Source: Larkinella sp051857545 (GTDB lineage Bacteria > Bacteroidota > Bacteroidia > Cytophagales > Spirosomataceae). From it: a stretch of 64,000 nt of DNA. The stretch covers positions 186,001-250,000 of the forward strand of contig NZ_JBPZHB010000010.1 of assembly GCF_051857545.1 (NCBI RefSeq). The letters are read 5' to 3'. The translations under genes were made by a program, and so were the position numbers. Position 1 is the first letter of the stretch. Each line of letters begins with the position of its first letter. Of the stretch, positions 25,360 to 34,373 are shown in pieces. Below the pieces are notes generated by a model that saw nothing but the letters and a program-made list of their open reading frames with translations, made no database searches and was not told where the DNA came from.

Positions 25360-26859
25360 TTAATAGCCCGGATTTTGTGCCGCAACACCACCCGAACCCA
25401 GGGCGGTGTTGCGGTCGATTTCGGATTGGGGAATCGGCAATAACTCGTGTTTATTGGCCTGAAAATAGGGAATAGGTTCTCCGCCCGGCAACGCCAGTTT
25501 GCCAGCCGCCCGCCAGCGCAGCAGGTCGCGGTTCCGTACCTGTTCACCCGCCAGTTCCACCCGCTTCTCGTGCATGACGGCCTTCAGGATTTCATCCTTC
25601 GTGTTGCACGGAAACTTCGTATTCGGATACGTCGGCAGACCGGCGGTTTTTAGCTCGGCACGGTTTCGGATGTCGTTCAGTCGGGCGATGGCGGCCGGGG
25701 CCGTACCGGTTTCGTTCTCGCACTCGGCCAGCATCAGCAGCACTTCGGCGTAGCGAATCCGGCGGTTCATGGCGCTGGTGACGTTACCGGGCGTTGGATT
25801 CTTGTAACTCAGGGTGTATTTTTTCCAGGATTCCTGGGTCATCACGCCCCCGGCCCACTGATCGCCGACTTCATAAATCGTCGTTTTTTTGCGCGGATCG
25901 CCGGGTTCAAATTCGCTTTTGAGTCCCGGCGAAGGAAGAACGATCCCGTTGCCGGTGTTCATATCGTACTGCCGGGTTCCGTTGGTCGATTCGCGGTATT
26001 GGCCCTGGGCGTAGTCGTCGCCTTCGTCTTCAGCCGCCGAGGGCGAAGGCGCAAAAACGTACTCGAAAACCGACTCTTTGTTGAATTCGGTTTCTTCCTG
26101 AAAATTCTCCGTGCTGGTCGGAGAAAGCGCGTACAAACCCGAACTCCGAACCTTTTCGAGCACGGTTTTGGCGTTGGCGTAATCGTTCATCTGCATATAC
26201 GCCCGGCCCAGCAGGGTGTTGGCCGCTCCGCTGGTGGCTCGGCCGTTATCGGCCGCTTCGAAGGTTGGGGGCAGGGCGGCTGCCGCGTCTTTCAAATCCT
26301 GAATGGCCGCTTCATAAACGGCTTTCTGCGTCGAACGGGGCACAAAACCGCCAAAATCGGTCACGGGTTTCGTTATCAAAGGAACCCCGCCCCACAGGCT
26401 GGCGAGTTCAAAATACGCCAATCCCCGCAGAAACCTGGCTTCGGCCACTACCCGGTTTTTGAGCTGACCCGACGGATCATCCGGGTCGCTGGTAACGGTA
26501 TTGTTAATCACCACGTTGCAGCGGTGAATCACAATGTAAAAGCCTTTCCAAACCCGTTCGGTGTAGGCGTTGTTGACGCCCAGCGTCCCGCGCAGAATCT
26601 CGCCCCGATCGTCGGCCAGGGTCGTGCCCACAAAATCATCCGACCGCAGGTCGTGCAGCCAGATGTAGGCGTTGCCGACTAAATAACTGCCGTTCAGAGT
26701 GGTGTAGGCCGCGTTGACGCCCTTCAGCAATTCAGCGCTGGTTTTAAAATACGTTTCCGCCGTGACCGCGTTCGGATTGACCTTGTCCAGGCTATTTTCA
26801 CAACTGCTCAGCCCGATAAACCAGCCGATCAGTCCGATGAGTAGTGTCTGTTTTTTCAT
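25360..26859 (-). CDS. SusD/RagB-family outer-membrane nutrient-binding lipoprotein
   Basis: The 499-residue product has a lipobox (MKKQTLLIGLIGWFIGLSSC, Cys20). It shows the SusD fold pattern: LDKVNPNAVTAETYFKT, AEARFLRGLAYFELASLWGGVPLIT at about 140-165, a TPR region, and the C-terminal RRIRYAEVLLMLAECENETG with RVELAGEQVRNRDLLRW. SusD lids the SusC transporter and binds glycan at the cell surface. The gene is 24 bp downstream of its susC, as is usual. Confidence 0.97.
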   Translation of the reverse strand: MKKQTLLIGLIGWFIGLSSCENSLDKVNPNAVTAETYFKTSAELLKGVNAAYTTLNGSYLVGNAYIWLHDLRSDDFVGTTLADDRGEILRGTLGVNNAYTERVWKGFYIVIHRCNVVINNTVTSDPDDPSGQLKNRVVAEARFLRGLAYFELASLWGGVPLITKPVTDFGGFVPRSTQKAVYEAAIQDLKDAAAALPPTFEAADNGRATSGAANTLLGRAYMQMNDYANAKTVLEKVRSSGLYALSPTSTENFQEETEFNKESVFEYVFAPSPSAAEDEGDDYAQGQYRESTNGTRQYDMNTGNGIVLPSPGLKSEFEPGDPRKKTTIYEVGDQWAGGVMTQESWKKYTLSYKNPTPGNVTSAMNRRIRYAEVLLMLAECENETGTAPAAIARLNDIRNRAELKTAGLPTYPNTKFPCNTKDEILKAVMHEKRVELAGEQVRNRDLLRWRAAGKLALPGGEPIPYFQANKHELLPIPQSEIDRNTALGSGGVAAQNPGY

Positions 26860-26883
26860 GGAAGTGATGTCTATCGTTGGAAG

Positions 26884-29800
26884 TTAAAAACCGATTTGCA
26901 ACCCCAGGGAGAAGGAACGAGCGGCCGGATACTGTCCGTAGTCAATGCCGTTGGTCAGGTTACCCGCACCCCGGTTACTGCCGATCTTCATCCCGATTTC
27001 CGGGTCGTAGCCCAGGTCGTAGCCGGTAAACGTGAGCAAATTCTGCGAGGCCACGTAGATCCGAAATTTCGAAATCGCTCCGTTCGTTTTGGCCGCGAGG
27101 ATATCCGCCGGTAATTCGTAACCGATGTTGATGTTTTTCAACCGCAGGTACGACGCATCCTGCAACCAGCGAGTCGATACCCGGGAATTGTCGTTCGGGT
27201 CGCTCCACTTGATGCGCGGATTGGTCGTGCTCGGATTCTCTTTCGTCCACGCATTTTCGTAGGCCGAAAGACTCCCACCCAACGGCCAGCGGAAGGCCCC
27301 GGCATACACCCCAATCCCACTGTAGATTTCCCCCCCATGCACCCCCTGAAACAGAATCGACAAGTCGAAATGCTTGTAGGAAGTCGTCAGGTTCATTCCA
27401 TACGTAAAGTTGGGCAGGAAGGAACCGATCACTTTGCGATCTTTGTCGTCCACAAAACCGTCACCGTTCAGGTCGCGAAACCGCACATCGCCGGGGGCCG
27501 TGGCCTGGTTTTGGTAATAGGCCGTTGCATTGCCGGTTTTCGAACGGGCGGCCGCATTGTCGGCATCGACCTCAGCCTGAGTCTGATAAATCCGGTCCAA
27601 ATCCCAGCCGTAGAACGACTGAATCGGATCGCCCGCGACGGTTCGGGTCACGGGAACGCCCCAGCTTGAGAAGTAATTGCCATCGCCCCCGAATATGGCC
27701 CCGCTCGGCGAATCGAGCCGCAGGACTTTGTTGCGTACCCGGCTGATGTTCCCGCTGATGCCCCAGCTAAATTCCCGTTTGCGGGGTGCGCGGTAACCCA
27801 ATTGCAATTCCCAGCCTTTGTTCTGCATTTTCCCGATGTTGACGTCCGTAAACTGCACGTAGCCGAACGAGGGCGGGGTGGGCGCTTTCAGAATCAGGTT
27901 GTCGGTCACCCGGTCGAAATACTCGACGGTGAGCGAAACCGTGTTGTTGAATAAACTGGCATCCATCCCGACGTTGAACTGGTTTGTTTTTTCCCACTCC
28001 AGGTTCTGGTTGGCCAGTTTGTTGTAAAAAGCCGTATTGACAACAGGGTTGTTGTTGAACGGATACGACGAATTGTAAATCAGGGATTGCCACGGATAGT
28101 TGCTCAGTGCCGACGGATTCAGGCCCGTGACGCCGTAACTGGCCCGCAGTTTCAGGTCTGAGAAAACCGCTGCTTTCCGGAAGAAAGGCTCGTCACCCAC
28201 GTTCCAGCCGATGGAAGCCGCCGGGAAGTTGGCGTATTTGTTGCGCGGTGCCCAGACCGACGAACCGTCGCGCCGGATGCTGGCATTCAGGATGTATTTC
28301 CCCTTGTACGCGTACCCGACCCGGGCGACATACGACAGCAGCATGTTCTCCTCGATGGTGTTGAGTGCGCTGACATTCGTAGCACCATTGAGCGTTTTAA
28401 TGGCCGGGTTCGATTGCTTTCCGGTCATCAGTTCGGTGCGAATATTGGTTTTTTGACCTTCAAAAACGACGACCGCGTTCAGATGGTGAGCCGACGCAAA
28501 CGTCTTGTCGTAGGTCAGTTGTTCTGAAAACAGGAGGGACGAATAGGCGTTCCGGTTGTTGGTGATGCTGGAAAGCCCATCGTTGGTTTTGAAGATATTC
28601 TGTCCGTCGTTGACCATATAACTCTGATCGATACCGTCTTCCAGCCCGTTGGCGTAGTCTACCCCGAAGGTGCTCCGGAATTTCAGCGATTCCAGCAGTT
28701 TCACATCCAGAAAGGCGCTGCCTAAAATCTTGACGGTTTTCCGCTTGAAGACAATGTTTTCAATGTCGGCAATCAGGTTCGGAAACGGGTGCCCGTCGAT
28801 CGCGTCGCCCCCGGCTTTGATCCAGATACCGGTGTTCGGGTCTTTAACCGGCAAGTGCGGTAGCGCAAATTGCAGCAACGAAAGGGGCGTGCCCTGATCG
28901 CCGGTCTGGCCGTCGGCGTTGTTGTAAAGTTGCGAGGTGTAGGCCACCAACAGATTCTGCCCGAACGTAAACCGGGAACCTAAGTCGTGCGTCGAATTGA
29001 CCCGAAAGTTATACCGCTCAAAACCGACGCCTTTGAGAATACCGTCCTGTTTCATGTACCCTGCCGAGCTGTAAAACGTCGATGTTTTGCTCCCGCCTGA
29101 AACCGACACATTGTTGTTCGTCAGAAATCCGGTTTTGAAGTACAAATCCTGCCAGTTAGTGTTGGTCTGGCCGTAGGTTTGCGTCACGCCTGGATACGGG
29201 TATTTGTTCATTTCGGTGGGCGTATACCGACTTGGTCGGGCCGGAGCATTTTCGAGGTTATCGCCCGAATACATGCTGTCCATGAATCGGTTACGTTGGC
29301 CGGTATTCATCGGGTCGAGCAGCCGCCAGGCCGATTCGACGCCCGCGTACGAATCGAGGCTGACCCGAAGTTTGCTGTCTTTCTGGCCTTTTTTGGTGGT
29401 CAGCAGAATCACGCCGTTGGTGGCCCGTGACCCGTAAATAGCCGCAGCACTGGCGTCTTTCAGGACTTCCACCGATTCTACATCCTTGTTATCGAAACTC
29501 GCCAGATTCGTCGTTGGAAAACCGTCAACCACATACAGCGGATCGGTCGAAAAACTCACCGAACTAACCCCCCGAATGCGGATATTGGGGGAGGTTCCCG
29601 GCGAACTGACGTTGGTGACGGTCAGCCCCGGCACGCGGCCCTGCAAGGCCTGCCCGACTTCAGCCACCGGCAACTCGTTCAATTCTTTGGTATTGACTTT
29701 GGAAATGGCACTTGTTACTTCCCGCTTCGTCTGGGTACCGTAACCGACTACCACCACTTCATTCAACGACCGGGAGCCGGGCACGAGCTGAACTGTCACT

Positions 29801-30414
29801 GTGGTTTGATTGCCCGCGATAACCTCCCTGGTTTCGTAACCCAGAAACGAGAAAACCAGCGTGGCCGATGGGTTGGGAACCTGGATTCGGAACTGCCCAC
29901 TGGCGTCGGTCACCGTGCCCTGGGTGGTGTTTTTCACCAGCACGCTGACGCCAGGCAGGCCATCGCCCTTTTCATCAGTTACCTTTCCGGTAACGGTATT
30001 ATCCGTCTGTTTTTTCTCAAGGGGAGCCGTATTTTCAGGCGAAGAACCGGTTTCAATGCGGTCCAAAATAATCTGTCGGCCCGATAACTCGTATTTAATC
30101 CGCAGCGGCCGGAACAGTTTTTCCAACGTTTCCTGCATGGTGCTGTTCGTCACGATCAGCGTCACAGGCTGGTTGATATCGATCACCCGGGAACTGTAGA
30201 CGAATTTCACCGTCGTTTGTTTTTCCAGCAGTTGCAGAACGTCCTTAAACTTCCGGTCAACAATTTTCAGGCTCACGACCTGATCCAGCACGTTCTGCGC
30301 CCGGGTGATATGGGCCGAAGCGAGGTTGATGAACAGTCCCAGCAGGAGGAGTTGGTACAGGGTTAGTTTGAGCATTTTGGTACACCAATGCTGAAGTTGT
30401 AGTTTCTTCTTCAT
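26884..30414 (-). CDS. SusC/RagA TonB-dependent transporter with N-terminal STN domain
   Basis: The 1176-residue outer-membrane protein has these parts in order: signal region (about 1-39), STN/secretin-type domain (about 45-115, LLEKQTTVKFVYSSRVIDINQPV), carboxypeptidase-regulatory-like domain (about 140-220, VTGKVTDEKGDGLPGVSVLVK), plug with GTQTKREVTSAISKVNTKEL and ASAAAIYGSRATNGVILLTTKKG, and then the beta-barrel ending in SFSLGLQIGF. The STN domain is the part that signals to a FecR anti-sigma factor across the periplasm, and such a gene lies just upstream. Together they form an inducible import system. Confidence 0.97.
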   Translation of the reverse strand: MKKKLQLQHWCTKMLKLTLYQLLLLGLFINLASAHITRAQNVLDQVVSLKIVDRKFKDVLQLLEKQTTVKFVYSSRVIDINQPVTLIVTNSTMQETLEKLFRPLRIKYELSGRQIILDRIETGSSPENTAPLEKKQTDNTVTGKVTDEKGDGLPGVSVLVKNTTQGTVTDASGQFRIQVPNPSATLVFSFLGYETREVIAGNQTTVTVQLVPGSRSLNEVVVVGYGTQTKREVTSAISKVNTKELNELPVAEVGQALQGRVPGLTVTNVSSPGTSPNIRIRGVSSVSFSTDPLYVVDGFPTTNLASFDNKDVESVEVLKDASAAAIYGSRATNGVILLTTKKGQKDSKLRVSLDSYAGVESAWRLLDPMNTGQRNRFMDSMYSGDNLENAPARPSRYTPTEMNKYPYPGVTQTYGQTNTNWQDLYFKTGFLTNNNVSVSGGSKTSTFYSSAGYMKQDGILKGVGFERYNFRVNSTHDLGSRFTFGQNLLVAYTSQLYNNADGQTGDQGTPLSLLQFALPHLPVKDPNTGIWIKAGGDAIDGHPFPNLIADIENIVFKRKTVKILGSAFLDVKLLESLKFRSTFGVDYANGLEDGIDQSYMVNDGQNIFKTNDGLSSITNNRNAYSSLLFSEQLTYDKTFASAHHLNAVVVFEGQKTNIRTELMTGKQSNPAIKTLNGATNVSALNTIEENMLLSYVARVGYAYKGKYILNASIRRDGSSVWAPRNKYANFPAASIGWNVGDEPFFRKAAVFSDLKLRASYGVTGLNPSALSNYPWQSLIYNSSYPFNNNPVVNTAFYNKLANQNLEWEKTNQFNVGMDASLFNNTVSLTVEYFDRVTDNLILKAPTPPSFGYVQFTDVNIGKMQNKGWELQLGYRAPRKREFSWGISGNISRVRNKVLRLDSPSGAIFGGDGNYFSSWGVPVTRTVAGDPIQSFYGWDLDRIYQTQAEVDADNAAARSKTGNATAYYQNQATAPGDVRFRDLNGDGFVDDKDRKVIGSFLPNFTYGMNLTTSYKHFDLSILFQGVHGGEIYSGIGVYAGAFRWPLGGSLSAYENAWTKENPSTTNPRIKWSDPNDNSRVSTRWLQDASYLRLKNINIGYELPADILAAKTNGAISKFRIYVASQNLLTFTGYDLGYDPEIGMKIGSNRGAGNLTNGIDYGQYPAARSFSLGLQIGF

Positions 30415-30489
30415 ACTTTTGATTGTTAAAATCTAGACATTTTGACAATACAAATCCGGCTCATCCGGCACGATGAGTTGGGATTTATC

Positions 30490-30519
30490 AGGGCGTTGAA
30501 ACGGCACTTTCAACGCCCT
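30490..30519 (-). terminator. 12-bp stem-loop between fecR and susC
   Basis: AGGGCGTTGAAA (30490-30501) and TTTCAACGCCCT (30508-30519) pair perfectly around a 6-base loop. There is no T-run, so it may be an mRNA-stabilising or attenuating hairpin rather than a full terminator. It separates the regulatory pair from the structural genes, so susC probably has its own, sigma-dependent promoter within 30415-30489. Confidence 0.5.
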
Positions 30520-30555
30520 TCTTCGATGCGGCACGCTACTTCATAAAGATTTAAG

Positions 30556-30583
30556 AATAAGGGTTTAGGAATAAGGGTTTAGG
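30556..30583. repeat. Two perfect tandem copies of a 14-bp unit
   Basis: AATAAGGGTTTAGG occurs twice in direct contact (30556-30569, 30570-30583), 10 bp beyond the stop of the FecR gene. Probably a local slippage duplication. Confidence 0.6.
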
Positions 30584-30592
30584 ATGGCTGGG

Positions 30593-31714
30593 TTAGTTGC
30601 AGCCTTTTCCGGTTACAACGACTTCGCCGTTCACGATCTCATATTGTGCCCGAATGGCCCGGCACGTCAGTTTCAGTTTTTCGTACAGCGGTTCATCCGT
30701 GAGGGAGGCCGTCACCGGGCAATTTCCAAGAAGGGCATGGTCGTAAGCAATCCGGATGTTATACGTCTTTTCCAGTTGGCTAAAAATCTGGCTGACCGGT
30801 GTTTCATCGTATTCAAAAACCATTTCCTGAATGGTTCCGGACTGCGGAGAAGCAACCGGAGTCACGGTATGCTTCACCAGCCGGGTTTCCATCGGATTGG
30901 CGTCTTTGGAAAAAACCACCTCTTGTCCGGGGTTCAGAATTAGCCCTTCCAGTTGAGGGGTTTGGGCCTGTTGGGCGGCTTCCGGGCTTTTGGCTTCATA
31001 CACGGACACTTTTCCGGTTTTAACGGTAACCTGTATACGTTTGTCGTTGGGAAATGCTATTACGTTAAAGCTTGTCCCCAGTACCTTCGTAACGATTTCG
31101 TTGGCAAATACGTAGAGAGGACGATTGGGATCTTTGGCAATTTCGAAGAACGCTTCGCCCGACAGGTAAATTTCCCGGACGTTCCGGCTGAAATACGCCG
31201 GATAGGAGAGTTTGCTGCCTTTTTTCAGTAAGACGGAACTTCCATCTGGCAGAACAATCAAGCGGGTTGGTTTGGTCTGGTTATCCACTTCGACCAGATC
31301 GTATTTTTCGGTAGCCTGCTTCACCAGTTGGGTGTATCCGGCTTTACTTTCGCGTTCCTGCGTCATAAAGTACCAGCCTCCCAAGCTGACTAAACCGGCC
31401 ACAAGGGCGGCTGCCCAATACCATTTGAAAAACAGGGGACGAATAACGGTTTGGGTAGGTTCATCGGCCTCGATGCGGTCAAAGACCGACTGTTTTAACA
31501 CCGCGATTTCTGATTCGGGAACGGCGGGTACCGGTAGGTGGTTGGCAACCAAAACCAGTTGGCGGGCGATTTCGACATCGTTGCGCTTGAAGGGATAAAC
31601 CTCCAGCCAGTTTTGCCAGAAAGTTTCGGCTTCCAGGTCGGTCGACAGAACCCAATGGATGAAAAAGTCGTCCGTTGCAAATTCCTCCGATGTATACTGC
31701 AAATAGTCGCTCAT
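30593..31714 (-). CDS. FecR-family anti-sigma factor
   Basis: The 373-residue product has a cytoplasmic N-terminal part (about 1-95, with FFIHWVLSTDLEAETFWQNWL) that holds the sigma factor. One membrane segment lies at about 106-124 (FKWYWAAALVAGLVSLGGWYF). The periplasmic FecR domain is at about 155-260 (LPDGSSVLLKKGSKLSYPAYF, REIYLSGEAFFEIAKDPNRPLYVF). A C-terminal STN-like DUF4974 region is at about 300-370 (PVSQIFSQLEKTYNIRIAYD). It relays occupancy of the STN-bearing SusC to the ECF sigma encoded 95 bp upstream. Confidence 0.96.
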   Translation of the reverse strand: MSDYLQYTSEEFATDDFFIHWVLSTDLEAETFWQNWLEVYPFKRNDVEIARQLVLVANHLPVPAVPESEIAVLKQSVFDRIEADEPTQTVIRPLFFKWYWAAALVAGLVSLGGWYFMTQERESKAGYTQLVKQATEKYDLVEVDNQTKPTRLIVLPDGSSVLLKKGSKLSYPAYFSRNVREIYLSGEAFFEIAKDPNRPLYVFANEIVTKVLGTSFNVIAFPNDKRIQVTVKTGKVSVYEAKSPEAAQQAQTPQLEGLILNPGQEVVFSKDANPMETRLVKHTVTPVASPQSGTIQEMVFEYDETPVSQIFSQLEKTYNIRIAYDHALLGNCPVTASLTDEPLYEKLKLTCRAIRAQYEIVNGEVVVTGKGCN

Positions 31715-31809
31715 TGATACTTAGTCAGGAAATAGTTATCCTATTTTAAGTACAGAGAGCCTATTTTCAGTTTACTACCAAAGCAGAAGTCATAATTTTC
31801 GAAAATAAA

Positions 31810-32427
31810 TTAAACCAGCAGGTACAAAAAGAGAAGATGGACGAGGTGCTTGCGCAGCTTGAGCAGGGCATTTTGCAGGGTATTGGCAACGGTTTGTTCC
31901 TTTAGGTCAAGCAGCGTGGCGATCTGGCGGATCTTCAGGCCGGTGTAGTATTTCAGCGAAACGACCTCGTATTCCCGATTCGATAAGGTCTGTAGCCCGT
32001 TGGAAATCCGGGCCTGTTGCAGGTCTCCCGTTTCCGACTCCATCCACTGGGTTTCGGCGGAGGACTCAGCCTGACCGGACATTTCGACTTCGGCCCAATC
32101 GGAGGACAAATGCCGTCGGTCTTTCAACTGTTTGAGCAGGGTTCTTCGCAGGCAGCTATACAGATAAAACCGGACTTCGACGGTTGGAGAAATCGTTTCG
32201 CGGTAAGCCCAAAGATCGACAAACACATCCTGAACGGCGTCTTTCGTCAAGGCCATATCCTGGCAAAAACGGTAGCCATACGTCAGCAATTCGCGCACAT
32301 AGGCATCGAACAGTTTTCCCAGTGCGTTGCGGTCACTGGCGCGCAAAGCCGTCCAGAGAAGCAAATCCTCTTCCGTCCGTTTTTCGCTGTTTGTCTTTCG
32401 ATGCATAGATCTGCTAAATTCGTGCAA
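31810..32427 (-). CDS. ECF RNA polymerase sigma factor (FecI-like, Bacteroidota type)
   Basis: The 205-residue product has sigma region 2 at about 25-95 (DRNALGKLFDAYVRELLTYGYRFCQD...AVQDVFVDLWAYRE) and region 4 at about 140-195 (LSNREYEVVSLKYYTGLKIRQIATLLDLKEQTVANTLQNALLKLRK). A second in-frame ATG at 32406 (MHRKTNSEK) is an alternative start. It is the first gene of the sigma-FecR-SusC-SusD-GH97-GH locus and should drive susC when the anti-sigma is released. The promoter for the sigma gene itself must lie in 32428-32500. Confidence 0.95.
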   Translation of the reverse strand: MHEFSRSMHRKTNSEKRTEEDLLLWTALRASDRNALGKLFDAYVRELLTYGYRFCQDMALTKDAVQDVFVDLWAYRETISPTVEVRFYLYSCLRRTLLKQLKDRRHLSSDWAEVEMSGQAESSAETQWMESETGDLQQARISNGLQTLSNREYEVVSLKYYTGLKIRQIATLLDLKEQTVANTLQNALLKLRKHLVHLLFLYLLV

Positions 32428-32609
32428 TTTTAACGCATTTTATTTATAAAAACTAGTTCGGTTTTGTAGACCTGAAAAAGAAAGCATCTATATGGCGCAG
32501 CACATTTCGACCCCACCTTCCGTGTAACGATTGCTCAATATACCATAGGCGTTGCGCCGGATCTTTCACCTGGTCTGGCAAAATGAACCGTTATTATTTT
32601 ACATTCCGT

Positions 32610-33518
32610 TCATAAATACGTAAACGGATTTTTGGAATCGATGTACGTGATCTTCATTCCGGGTAGTTTCGGTTGCAGCCACGGCACCAGCCACTGCATT
32701 CCCGGCGCTTCGCTCATGATGTGCCCCAAAATACCGAGGGAAATTTTCTGGCCCTGCTGGCGCGCATCCCGGACGTATTCGGCGGTTTCCCACTCGCTGA
32801 TTTCCCCGCACAGAATCACATCCGGTTTGTCCTGCTGAATCGCCAGGATGTGGCTTCGGCCACCCGAAGCACCCGGCATGAGCAAAATCCGCCGACACGA
32901 CTGCGCCGGATCGCCCACCACCCGCATCATCGCGATGCCCAGTTTCTCTTTGGCATGGGCTATAATCTGTTTCAACGGCAGGGGGGCGGGGAGCGTGATC
33001 ATCCGCGGGTTGCCGGCATCCATATACTTCTCCCAGCCGAGGGCTGTCACCACACCCATCCGGATGCCGTCGGGGCGGTGCGAATGCCAGTAGTCGTGAA
33101 ATCGCCAGACGGCAATGCCGTGTTTTGCCAGCAGATCGTGTTTCCGTTTGAACACCTCGTCTTTGTCCAGCCAGTCGGTTTCGTCGGCGTGGTTGTAGAA
33201 GGTCGGCTCGTGAACGATGATGAAATTGGCTCCCAGCCGGGCGGTTTGCTCGATGACGTCCATGGTGGCAAACATTGTGGAAACGATACCGGTCACCTTC
33301 TGATCGGCGGTGCCGGATTTCAGCGTGTCGACGGTTTTCGGAAACGGGGCGTTCGGAATGGTTTTCAGAATCAACTCCATGACCTGACCCACAGTAACGG
33401 GTTCGGCGGGTTGCCAAAAGGCGGCTGTGGGCATACTGCCCGGAAGGGTCAATAGTAGTGATGCTTTGGCGAGCGTGTCGACAAATTCGCGTCGTCCTGG
33501 TTTTTCCGGGGTCATCAT
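32610..33518 (-). CDS. Exported Nif3-like dinuclear-metal protein
   Basis: The 302-residue product resembles the Nif3/YbgI family: VSTMFATMDVIEQTARLGANFIIVHEPTFYNHAD holds the first metal ligands, and ILGHIMSEAPGMQWLVPWL holds the C-terminal His. Unlike typical cytoplasmic Nif3 proteins it starts with a Tat-like signal (GRREFVDTLAKASLLLTLPG), which suggests export. Its start overlaps the stop of the DUF4412 gene by ATGA (33515-33518). The family's biochemical role is not settled, and the envelope location is inferred. Confidence 0.85.
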   Translation of the reverse strand: MMTPEKPGRREFVDTLAKASLLLTLPGSMPTAAFWQPAEPVTVGQVMELILKTIPNAPFPKTVDTLKSGTADQKVTGIVSTMFATMDVIEQTARLGANFIIVHEPTFYNHADETDWLDKDEVFKRKHDLLAKHGIAVWRFHDYWHSHRPDGIRMGVVTALGWEKYMDAGNPRMITLPAPLPLKQIIAHAKEKLGIAMMRVVGDPAQSCRRILLMPGASGGRSHILAIQQDKPDVILCGEISEWETAEYVRDARQQGQKISLGILGHIMSEAPGMQWLVPWLQPKLPGMKITYIDSKNPFTYL

Positions 33519-34228
33519 GGCTTTGGTTGTTTTTTGAACGCTTCGATCATTTTTTGCCGTTGGGCCGGGGTCATGTTCTGGAAGCCTGCCGGGTCGAATG
33601 CCGCCCCTTTTTTGTAGTCTTTCGGAATGTCGAACAGCGAAGCCGCCACCGGTTTGGTGTCATACTGAATCAGATCCATGGTCATCCCCGCGTTTTTCAT
33701 GCGTACGAAAAAACCGTCGGCACCGCTCTTTTTCAGTTCGGTATAGAGATTCTCTCCACCAAAGTCCTGGTTGGAACGCCAGTACGACAGCAGTTTTTCG
33801 TACCCCGGAATATCTTTGCTGGTCCAGATTTCCATTGACCCTTTTTCAAATGTGACCAGCGCGTGGGTGCAGTTCAGATTCTGAATTTTCTCTTTTCCGA
33901 CCACCTTGACCGTGGCCTTCATTGCCGGGGTGTTTTTCGACGGACTGGGGCGGTTTTCCGTGTACGTCTTGCTCGACTCGTTCAGCATGTAGGTCACGTT
34001 GGGCGTTTTCGCCAACATCAGAATCGTCTGTTTCATCGGTTTCGCTGCGCCCGGCAACGGAATGTTGATGTCGGTCCGGACGTTGCCGTTGGAAAAATAC
34101 ATCGTGCTGGTAGTCGTTCGGGACTGAGCGCCCTGCGACATGGTCATTTTGTATTCGACAGTTCCCTGCTGCGCCCAAACGGTGGCGTGCAACAGAAGAG
34201 CGGGTAGAAGGCTAAGGAGTTTTTTCAT
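33515..34228 (-). CDS. DUF4412-type exported protein
   Basis: The start is the ATG at 34226-34228 (MKKLLSLLPALLLHATVWAQ signal); the in-frame extension upstream runs into the dipeptidase terminator and is rejected. The ~237-residue product has the repeated beta-strand layout of DUF4412 or LolA-like proteins (GTVEYKMTMSQGAQSRTTTSTMYFSNGNVRTDI; MLNESSKTYTE; CTHALVTFEKGSMEIWTSKDIPGYEKLLSYW). The C-terminus is basic. DUF4412 proteins are periplasmic with unknown role. The gene is translationally coupled to the Nif3-like gene. Confidence 0.85.
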   Translation of the reverse strand: MKKLLSLLPALLLHATVWAQQGTVEYKMTMSQGAQSRTTTSTMYFSNGNVRTDINIPLPGAAKPMKQTILMLAKTPNVTYMLNESSKTYTENRPSPSKNTPAMKATVKVVGKEKIQNLNCTHALVTFEKGSMEIWTSKDIPGYEKLLSYWRSNQDFGGENLYTELKKSGADGFFVRMKNAGMTMDLIQYDTKPVAASLFDIPKDYKKGAAFDPAGFQNMTPAQRQKMIEAFKKQPKP

Positions 34229-34297
34229 GCCGAAAGGACGTTGTGGTTCGGCAAGCTTAACCAAAATTGCGGACATTTCGGGCGAATGCGCCATAAA

Positions 34298-34325
34298 AAA
34301 TGCCCCACTTTGCAGCGGGGCATTT
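34298..34325 (-). terminator. Rho-independent terminator after the dipeptidase gene
   Basis: AAATGCCCC (34298-34306) pairs with GGGGCATTT (34317-34325) around a 10-base loop. On the minus strand the hairpin is followed by a T-rich run (complement of ATAAAAAATG), as expected for the end of the SusC-SusD-dipeptidase operon. This makes the DUF4412-Nif3 pair a separate or readthrough unit. Confidence 0.75.
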
Positions 34326-34373
34326 CGGATGTTTAGGTTAAGAAAGACGGTTTGTTCCAAAGAGAAGACGGCT

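Noticed and set aside
25272..25547. N-terminal extension of the GH97 gene
   Set aside because: It passes through the terminator hairpin and the end of susD and lacks coding character. The signal peptide starts at 25271.
30556..30583. Telomere-like repeat (RC CCTAAACCC) as a functional chromosome element
   Set aside because: Only two copies exist next to a stop codon. Chance or slippage duplication is far more likely.
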